A stretch of DNA of 64,000 bases from COE1 sp949066965 (lineage in GTDB: Bacteria; Bacillota; Clostridia; Lachnospirales; Lachnospiraceae), in NCBI GenBank assembly GCA_949066965.1, contig CARTDA010000012.1, positions 36,249 to 100,248 of the forward strand, given 5' to 3'. The notes under the pieces were generated by a model. The model was not told the origin of the DNA, did not search any database, and saw only the letters and a list, made by a program, of their open reading frames with translations. This document shows, piece by piece, positions 58,229 to 64,000 of this stretch; position 1 is the stretch's first letter, and every line of letters begins with the position of its first letter. Position numbers and translations under genes: made by a program.

Positions 58229-59437
58229 ATGTTAAAAGGAAAAACAGTATTGCTGGGCGTGTGCAGCAGCATTGCGGCATATAAGGCGGCGAACCTCGCG
58301 AGCCTTCTGGTAAAACAGCACGCGGCGGTGCAGGTCGTGATGACCGGGAATGCCACGAACTTTATCAATCCCATCACGTTTGAGACATTGACCGGCAGAA
58401 AGTGCCTGGTCGACACGTTTGACCGGAATTTTCAATATGAGGTGGAGCATATCGCGCTGGCAAAGGAGGCGGATGTTGTCCTTGTCGCGCCTGCAACGGC
58501 AAATGTGATGGCAAAATTTGCGCATGGGCTTGCCGATGACATGCTGACGACAACGGTGCTTGCCTGCACGTGCCCGAAGATTGTCGCGCCTGCCATGAAC
58601 ACCGCGATGTACGAGAATCCGATTACGCAGGATAATATCAAAACGCTGGAAAAGTACGGATTTGAGGTTGTGGAACCCGCTGTCGGCATGCTTGCATGCA
58701 AGGATGTGGGGCGCGGAAAATTTCCGGATGAAAGTCTTCTGGCAGAGCATGTCATCCGTGCGGCTGCAATGAAAAAGGATATGAAAGGGAAAAAAGTTCT
58801 CGTCACGGCGGGAGCGACGCAGGAGGCAATCGACCCAGTCAGGTATATCACAAACCATTCCACGGGAAAGATGGGGTATGCGCTTGCCCGCATGGCAATG
58901 CTGCGGGGGGCAGAAGTGACACTTGTGTCAGGTCAGAGCGCGCTGACACCGCCTGTGTTTGTGGAGCTTGTCCCGGTAAAGAGTGCAAGGGATATGTTTG
59001 ATGCCGTGACGGCGAGAAGTGATGCGCAGGATATCATCATAAAGGCTGCGGCGGTTGCTGATTACAGACCGTCATCGGTCGCCACGGAGAAGATGAAAAA
59101 AAGTGATGACGAGCTGAATATCGCATTGGAGCGGACGGAGGATATTTTGCAGCATCTGGGCGCACACAAGAGACAGGGGCAGCTGCTTTGCGGTTTTGCC
59201 ATGGAAACGATGGACATGGAGGAAAATGCCAGAAGAAAGCTTGAGAAGAAGAACCTTGATTTGATAGCGGCGAATAATCTGAAGGTTGCAGGCGCCGGAT
59301 TTGGAACTGACACGAATGTCGTTACACTGATAACCAAAGACGGTTCGCGGCAGCTGGAACTTATGAGCAAAGAGGCTGTCGCGATGGAAATTCTCGATAC
59401 GCTGATGCGTTTTCCGACTCAGAAGGATGGATGGTAA
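58229..59437 (+). CDS. coaBC: Bifunctional phosphopantothenoylcysteine decarboxylase / phosphopantothenate-cysteine ligase
   Basis: The protein has 402 residues. The CoaC domain (about 1-180) has GVCSSIAAYKA, the flavin-site NVMAKFAHGLADDML and catalytic VAPAMNTAMYENP. The CoaB domain (about 187-400) has VTAGATQEAIDPVRYITNHSTGKMGYALA and AAVADYRP. It makes 4'-phosphopantetheine for coenzyme A. GGGAGAAC lies upstream, 13 bases after the DUF4097 gene. Its stop codon (TAA, 59435-59437) lies within an R2 element. Confidence 0.95.
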   Translation: MLKGKTVLLGVCSSIAAYKAANLASLLVKQHAAVQVVMTGNATNFINPITFETLTGRKCLVDTFDRNFQYEVEHIALAKEADVVLVAPATANVMAKFAHGLADDMLTTTVLACTCPKIVAPAMNTAMYENPITQDNIKTLEKYGFEVVEPAVGMLACKDVGRGKFPDESLLAEHVIRAAAMKKDMKGKKVLVTAGATQEAIDPVRYITNHSTGKMGYALARMAMLRGAEVTLVSGQSALTPPVFVELVPVKSARDMFDAVTARSDAQDIIIKAAAVADYRPSSVATEKMKKSDDELNIALERTEDILQHLGAHKRQGQLLCGFAMETMDMEENARRKLEKKNLDLIAANNLKVAGAGFGTDTNVVTLITKDGSRQLELMSKEAVAMEILDTLMRFPTQKDGW

Positions 59438-59470
59438 CAGTTCAGTCAGGACTTTGCACTTGCTGCAATT
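59434..59470. repeat. R2 element, left half only
   Basis: GTAACAGTTCAGTCAGGACTTTGCAC matches the left end of the full R2 copy (11001-11027) with a one-base difference in length. The rest is missing. It supplies the coaBC stop codon. Confidence 0.6.
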
Positions 59471-59660
59471 TTGTAAATTTGTACTTTATCCGAAGCGGAA
59501 CTTGTGCTATAATCAATACCGTAGTCTGTCTTTGGGACTTATGAAATTACAGTTCCCGGTGCGCAAAATAGTGAGATGGTTTCTTTCGCGGGAAAACGGT
59601 GACAGAACCATGGACGTGTGGAGGGCACAGGGTGTCAGGAGAAAGGGTTTAGGTATTGGT

Positions 59661-60263
59661 ATGTACATAGTATGTTTGGATTTGGAGGGTGTTCTGGTTC
59701 CGGAAATTTGGATTGCATTTGCTGAGGCGAGTGGTATTCCTGAATTAAAGAAGACGACGCGTGACGAGCCGGATTACGACAAGCTTATGACGTGGAGACT
59801 TGGCGTACTCAAGGAGCATGGGCTTGGGCTTAAGGAGATACAGGAGACGATTGCGAAGATAGACCCGATTCCCGGGGCGAAGGAATTTTTGGATGAGCTC
59901 CGTTCCATGACACAGGTCATCATTATCAGCGATACGTTTTCGCAGTTTGCCACGCCGCTGATGAAAAAGCTCGGCTGGCCGACCATCTTCTGTAATTCGC
60001 TTGAAGTTGCTGAAAATGGGGAGATAATCGGTTTTAAGATGCGCTGTGAGCAGTCGAAGCTTACCACGGTAAAAGCATTGCAGTCCATTGGGTATGAGAC
60101 CATCGCAGCCGGCGACAGCTACAATGACCTTGGCATGATAAAGGCGAGCAAGGAAGGATTCCTGTTTAAGAGTACGGATAAAATCAAGACCGACAATCCG
60201 CAGCTTGCTGCATATGAGACATATGACGGGCTGATGTCGGCAATCAAAAAGTCGATCAGTTAA
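59661..60263 (+). CDS. thrH: Bifunctional phosphoserine phosphatase / homoserine phosphotransferase
   Basis: The protein has 200 residues from ATG 59661. HAD motifs: CLDLEGVLVPEIW (Asp nucleophile, ThrH-type E-G-V-L), IISDTFSQF (Thr/Ser) and AAGDSYNDLGMI. ThrH transfers phosphate from phosphoserine to homoserine and also removes it. No strong ribosome site is visible; upstream in-frame codons (to 59427) look non-coding. The gap after coaBC begins with R2 and carries a possible promoter near 59480-59520. Confidence 0.88.
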   Translation: MYIVCLDLEGVLVPEIWIAFAEASGIPELKKTTRDEPDYDKLMTWRLGVLKEHGLGLKEIQETIAKIDPIPGAKEFLDELRSMTQVIIISDTFSQFATPLMKKLGWPTIFCNSLEVAENGEIIGFKMRCEQSKLTTVKALQSIGYETIAAGDSYNDLGMIKASKEGFLFKSTDKIKTDNPQLAAYETYDGLMSAIKKSIS

Positions 60264-60265
60264 TG

Positions 60266-60306
60266 AAAAAAGCTTTCTGTTATCCACATTAACAGAAAGC
60301 TTTTTT
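60266..60306 (+). terminator. Terminator of the thrH gene
   Basis: AAAAAAGCTTTCTGTTA/TAACAGAAAGCTTTTTT, a perfect 17-bp stem with T-run. R3 begins immediately after. Confidence 0.92.
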
Positions 60307-60360
60307 ATGCGCACGGGTGCCCGGCGCGCGAGCGGGGAAGGTGGCTTTCCCTGCTCGATT
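60307..60360. repeat. R3 element, copy after thrH
   Basis: ATGCGCACGGGTGCCCGGCGCG, then the hairpin CGAGCGGGGAAGG...CTTTCCCTGCTCG. As at 18758 and 54005, it directly follows a terminator T-run. Confidence 0.7.
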
Positions 60361-60370
60361 AACAGGATGT

Positions 60371-60817
60371 TTAATCCGTATTGACGAGGACAATGCTGGA
60401 GTCGCCCTTTCGCGCCTGTTCCAGGACTGCGGCGGACAACTTCTGGAAAGAGTTGTACGAGGAGGTTGCGCCCGTCAGGGCGTCAATCGTGCCTTCGCCC
60501 TGTCCTTCCTGCATCTGAGCTGCGTAATAGCGTGTATATTCATTGGGATAGGTGCCATTGGAGTGAAGCATGTTCTGCATGTAGGCATTGTCCCAGCTTT
60601 TGATAAAGCCGCTGGCGTTCTCCGCATTGTACTCCACGGAGACAATATTTCCGCTTTTGACCAATATCGTAATATATTCCTTCCAGCCATGACTGAACGC
60701 GGAAGCTTGTGCCGTATAATAACCATCCTGCAGTTCTGTTTCCGCAGTCGTATCACCGCAGGCTGTAAACAGTGCCATGGGCAGCAAAAGCATCAATAGA
60801 CACAATATTCGTTTCAT
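60371..60817 (-). CDS. FMN-binding-domain lipoprotein
   Basis: The protein has 148 residues. The signal peptide ends in the lipobox LFTAC, and DGYYTAQASAFSHGWKEYITILVKSG, then EGTIDALTGATSSYNSF follow. The D-(A/T)-L-TGATSS element is the flavinylation motif where FMN is attached to Ser/Thr in FMN_bind domains. It is thus likely an extracytoplasmic flavoprotein that carries electrons or senses redox. Its start overlaps the stop of the MCP gene by 4 bases, which ties it to chemotaxis. Confidence 0.85.
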   Translation of the reverse strand: MKRILCLLMLLLPMALFTACGDTTAETELQDGYYTAQASAFSHGWKEYITILVKSGNIVSVEYNAENASGFIKSWDNAYMQNMLHSNGTYPNEYTRYYAAQMQEGQGEGTIDALTGATSSYNSFQKLSAAVLEQARKGDSSIVLVNTD

Positions 60818-62832
60818 TTGTGATGTTCCTCCTTCAAAACAAATTTTTTCACATGAGACTGAAGAACCTCGGCTTCCCGCGCAAGTAAACCGCTGGACTG
60901 TTCTATTTCGCCTGCATTCTGAAGGTTCTGGTCTGCGATGCCGGAAATGACTTCAATGCGCTCATCCATAATCATCAATGCATTTTCCTGTCCCTGAACA
61001 GCCATGACTAGCTGATCGGAAATTTCACTGATTTCATCGGAGACGGAGGAAATGGTGCGGAGAGAATCGGCAGTGCTGGCAGTCAGTTTCACTCCGGTCT
61101 GAATAATGGTGCTTGTGTGCGATACCATCTCGGTAGCATTCTGCGCGGCCTCGGCGCTCTTGGCTGCAAGGTCTTTGACCTGGGCGGCGACAACCGCAAA
61201 CCCCCTGCCGGCGGTTCCGGCGCGGCTGGCCTCGATGGAGGCGTTCAGTGCAAGTATGCTGGTCTGGAAAGCAATATCCTCAATTGCCTTGGCAATTTTT
61301 GTGATTTCCTCGGCGTTGGCACTGATGTTGTCCATGGCGTTTGTGAGAGAGGACATATGCGTGTTGGCCTCCTGAATGCACCCGGCGATTTCCGTAGTCT
61401 TGCTGCGCGTCTGGCTGGTATTCTCGGTGACGCTGGAAAGCTGCTCTTTCATATGGGATACCTCGCAGACAAGGGCTTCCGTAGACTGATTCTGCTCCAT
61501 CGAAGCCTGATGCAGCTGGCTGGACTGACCGTTGAGCTCCTCGGACATGTGGGCAAGCTGGGAGGCGGCATTGTTGAATCCGGAAATTGTCTCGTTCATG
61601 GACTGGATGATGGTGCGCAGGCTGTTTCGGATCAATGTGAAATCGCCTTTATAGTCTGTCTGCGGACTGACATTCAGATTGCCGTCAGCAATCTGTGTCA
61701 GTACCTGCTGGATATCGGATATGTAGTTGTTGACACTCTCTACTGTCGTGCCCAAAGTCAATGTCAGTACCTCAAGCTCGTCGCGGGAACGCACAGGCTT
61801 TACCGCGGTGTGCAGGTCGCCATTGGAGAGCGATACCATGCGGGCTGTCACGCTTTTGACCGGTCGTGAAATCGAACGTGCCAGATGCAGAACCAGCAGG
61901 ATGGAGAGAACCAGTACTGCGGTTGTGCAGGATATTGCCAAATACATGGCTCCGTTGATTGTGTGGCTGTAATCCGCTTCGGGAATGTGCAGCACCAGTG
62001 ACCACTGCGTGCCGCGGATGGGAGAAAAGGCAACCAGTATGTGCTCCCCGTTAACAGGAAATTCTGTGGCGCCTGTCTCTCCGGCAGTGATGCGGACAAG
62101 CGTTTCTTCATTTTCGCCGCCAAGCTGGCTCAACGTGCTTCCTGACAGGACAAGGGACTGATCGGGGTGTCCGGCGATGATGCCGTCGCGGTCGACCATA
62201 TATGCTGTGCTGTGCGCACCAAGATTGATGCTGCTTATGACATCATTCAGGGTGTCGTATTTATAGACGCCCACCAGATACAGTGCGGTTTCCCCGTTTT
62301 CTTTCACAGGCATTCCTAAAGTGATGCCAAGCTTTTCCTCAAAAATGGTGGAAGAGCTCGTGGTTAGATTGTCTGTCTCCTGAAGAAGCGCAAAGAATTT
62401 TTCGTCCAGACGTTCCGGCGCTCCGTCGATGCCCTGCGTGAGATGACCGTTTAAGTCATACAAGGCAATGGTATGCAGTTCATAAATTTCGGCAGCTTCC
62501 GCCAGGATTTCGGCACGGTTTTTGCGGGTTGCAGAATCATCTGGAGCGCCGTTTTCGAGAGTGACACGCTGCATGCGGGAATCTCCGGCAAGTGTCATCA
62601 TGCGATCCGCCAGCATATGGATGTTGGCTTCCACTGTCTTGGCGGACTGCCGCGCCATAGGCTGCAGGCTGTCCAATAGAATACTGGTGGCCAGATACTG
62701 CAGGGAAAGTGCCATAATTACGCAGCATACCACTACCAGTATCAGGATATTAATGGTTGTGCTTCTCAATATTCTTCCATTGAGACTTCGTCGAATCTTC
62801 CGGCTAGGGAAGTTTGTGTTGCTTCCGCTCAC
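60814..62832 (-). CDS. Methyl-accepting chemotaxis protein with extracellular Cache-type domain
   Basis: The protein has 672 residues, starting with GTG 62832 (AAGGAG 9 bases upstream). TM1 covers ~27-47, a double-Cache-like sensor ~50-285 (AYMVDRDGIIAGHP is typical) and TM2 ~290-312. HAMP follows (ARSISRPVKSVTARMVSLSNGDL), then a signalling coiled coil with tip EDIAFQTSILALNASIEASRAGTAGRGFAVVAAQV. It ends in VLKEEHHK. It forms an operon with the FMN-binding lipoprotein. Ligand unknown. Confidence 0.9.
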   Translation of the reverse strand: MSGSNTNFPSRKIRRSLNGRILRSTTINILILVVVCCVIMALSLQYLATSILLDSLQPMARQSAKTVEANIHMLADRMMTLAGDSRMQRVTLENGAPDDSATRKNRAEILAEAAEIYELHTIALYDLNGHLTQGIDGAPERLDEKFFALLQETDNLTTSSSTIFEEKLGITLGMPVKENGETALYLVGVYKYDTLNDVISSINLGAHSTAYMVDRDGIIAGHPDQSLVLSGSTLSQLGGENEETLVRITAGETGATEFPVNGEHILVAFSPIRGTQWSLVLHIPEADYSHTINGAMYLAISCTTAVLVLSILLVLHLARSISRPVKSVTARMVSLSNGDLHTAVKPVRSRDELEVLTLTLGTTVESVNNYISDIQQVLTQIADGNLNVSPQTDYKGDFTLIRNSLRTIIQSMNETISGFNNAASQLAHMSEELNGQSSQLHQASMEQNQSTEALVCEVSHMKEQLSSVTENTSQTRSKTTEIAGCIQEANTHMSSLTNAMDNISANAEEITKIAKAIEDIAFQTSILALNASIEASRAGTAGRGFAVVAAQVKDLAAKSAEAAQNATEMVSHTSTIIQTGVKLTASTADSLRTISSVSDEISEISDQLVMAVQGQENALMIMDERIEVISGIADQNLQNAGEIEQSSGLLAREAEVLQSHVKKFVLKEEHHK

Positions 62833-63116
62833 GTTTTGATCTCTCCTTTTTCATGTTTTCTTTGTTGTATAAAAGTTCGTTCACGCAGTGCCCTGATGCG
62901 GTCTGTCGGAAGAAACACGACCGCAGTTTGCAGGCAATAGTGAATGAAATACCATTTTTTAGTATACCATATTTCAATTAGCAACTGCAATTGCCATACC
63001 ATTAAAATGTGTGAAAAGTTTTTTTGATGAGCGAGACCAGAGACGGTTATGATACATCTAATAGATGTACAATGAATAAAATGCGCATGTAAATGATAGC
63101 CGGCAGAAAGGATATT

Positions 63117-63587
63117 ATGACAAAAGAACAATTAGGGAATATAATTCTTGCATCGGAGGACACGATGTACCATGTGGCGAAAACCTTGCTGAGCAGTGAT
63201 GCGGACTGTGCGGATGCGATACAGGAGGCAATTGTCAAGGCATTTGGCAGCATACATACGCTGCGCAGGGATTCGTATGCGAAGACTTGGCTGGTACGTA
63301 TTGTAATCAACGAATGTTATGCCATTATGCGGAGACAAAAGCGGCTGGTACCGCTTGAAAATGTCCCTGAGGAGGAAGCAGGGGAACGGAATGACTATTC
63401 CGATTTATATGAGGCAATCAGCCATCTTACGGATGAAACCAGGCTGACTGTGACGCTTTATTATATGGAAGATTACAGCATAAAGGAGATTGCGTCATTG
63501 ATGAATACGACGGAAAGTGCAGTGAAAAACCGCCTTATGCGGGCGAGGGCAAAGATAAAAACAGAGTTGACGGGATACTCCGTGTAG
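63117..63587 (+). CDS. ECF-type RNA polymerase sigma factor
   Basis: The protein has 156 residues; ATG 63117 follows GAAAGGATATT. Region 2: SEDTMYHVAKTLLSSDADCADAIQEAIVKAFGSI, then KTWLVRIVINECY. Region 4: LTVTLYYMEDYSIKEIASLMNTTESAVKNRLMRARAKIKTEL. It is followed by its membrane partner gene (broken). The promoter AAAAGTTTTTTTGATGAGCGAG...GATACA upstream is not assigned. Confidence 0.88.
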   Translation: MTKEQLGNIILASEDTMYHVAKTLLSSDADCADAIQEAIVKAFGSIHTLRRDSYAKTWLVRIVINECYAIMRRQKRLVPLENVPEEEAGERNDYSDLYEAISHLTDETRLTVTLYYMEDYSIKEIASLMNTTESAVKNRLMRARAKIKTELTGYSV

Positions 63588-63617
63588 CAGCTTTGGAAAA
63601 AGAATGGAGGTTTCGGT

Positions 63618-63980
63618 ATGAAATTAGAAAATTTAAGACAGGATTTTCCGGAGATGCCGGATGAAATCAGAGTGATGGTGGAGCAGGAAGTATATAGACA
63701 GATAAATACAAATACCACAAAAAGGAGAAAGCATTTTGGGAAAAAGTATTTTGTCACTGCGTTTGCAGCCGCAATGCTGCTGGGGACGACCGTATTTGCG
63801 GGTGCTGTATATAAAATGCGTCTGAAACAGGAGGGAACGTTTGCGGTGCATACATTCATAGAAGAAGGGGAAGAAGCGGGGACGATGCAGACGCAGTTTT
63901 CCAAGGAACAGAATATTCCGGAAATCAAGAATATTAAAATGGAAGTTATTACTACGGCTATTAAAAATCGACATTTTTAA
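63618..63980 (+). pseudogene. Truncated membrane anti-sigma-like protein
   Basis: ATG 63618 (TGGAGG upstream) gives 120 residues: a cytoplasmic part of ~43 residues, one membrane helix (FVTAFAAAMLLGTTVFAGAV) and ~55 extracytoplasmic residues ending EIKNIKMEVITTAIKNRHF. Related proteins have 300-400 residues. The family-like sequence stops at KMEV, exactly where a perfect 13-bp inverted repeat begins (63956). This suggests interruption by an inserted element, the rest of which lies beyond the window. Confidence 0.6.
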
Positions 63981-63985
63981 TAGCC
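63956..63985. repeat. Perfect inverted repeat at the break of the anti-sigma gene
   Basis: GGCTATTAAAAAT/ATTTTTAATAGCC with a CGAC loop. It provides the stop codon of the truncated gene. The window ends 15 bases later, so the nature of the element cannot be judged. Confidence 0.6.
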
Positions 63986-64000
63986 ATATTTTTCAATGTA

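Noticed and set aside
61117..61869. 250-codon plus-strand frame opposite the large MCP
   Set aside because: Shadow of the MCP coiled coil (Leu/Gly/Ala-rich mirror), no start context or domain.

Overview
The window looks like chromosomal DNA of a motile, spore-forming, saccharolytic anaerobe of the Lachnospiraceae (Firmicutes/Clostridia). Supporting signs are Gram-positive style Shine-Dalgarno sites, a spore photoproduct lyase, a large (Alu-domain) SRP RNA, a CD3324-family protein, a BceRS-BceAB type module, chemotaxis and HD-GYP signalling genes, a surface pullulanase and an F-type ATP synthase with a sodium-type c subunit. A Roseburia-like genome is plausible, but the genus is inference. I see no CRISPR array, no tRNA or rRNA, and no intact insertion sequence.

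Layout: 1-5833 holds an antimicrobial-peptide sensing and efflux module (response regulator, kinase, ABC ATPase, permease), interrupted by a DUF3990-type gene and a small partner. 5953-9242 carries an XRE/zinc-ribbon membrane protein and a minus-strand nucleosidase / splB / short-chain dehydrogenase operon. 9243-14230 is mixed: gene fragments, a methyltransferase, a CD3324-family gene, a FliD-like double-repeat protein and a HAD phosphatase. 14399-17627 has an ECF sigma/anti-sigma pair and an AAA+PD-(D/E)XK protein. 17728-23474 is a sucrose locus (LacI regulator, amylosucrase-like GH13, GH32, fructokinase) with operator sites. 23578-26320 is accessory: a tandem duplicated XRE gene with palindromic operators, an Rpn-type nuclease and an Uma2 remnant. 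26517-28785 is sulfur assimilation (MetY-like, CysK). 28998-30231 is a NiCo-type riboswitch controlling a CDF metal exporter.

30269-32632 is a three-gene minus-strand operon with an unusual combination: membrane subtilase, MotA/ExbB-like protein and membrane-bound LuxR regulator. 33587-37378 is a FIST / MCP / HPt / HD-GYP signalling cluster. 37548-44988 is the complete atp operon (atpZ, I, B, E, F, H, A, G, D, C). 45034-48432 is a graveyard of cell-surface polysaccharide genes (kinase tail, GtrII-like, methyltransferase, DUF3048 tail, AlgX-like). 48510-50609 has a hypothetical gene, the SRP RNA and an intact DUF3048 lipoprotein. 50763-53948 is a large surface pullulanase. 54226-60263 has an FAD oxidoreductase, a PadR/DUF1700/DUF4097 operon, coaBC and thrH. 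60371-62832 is an MCP plus FMN-binding lipoprotein operon. The window ends in a second ECF sigma gene and a broken anti-sigma gene.

Three families of short dispersed palindromic elements (called R1, R2 and R3 here) recur between genes. Some directly abut stop codons or the T-tracts of terminators. They are the clearest structure that ordinary gene annotation does not explain. Product names rest on motif recognition by eye; no database search was run.
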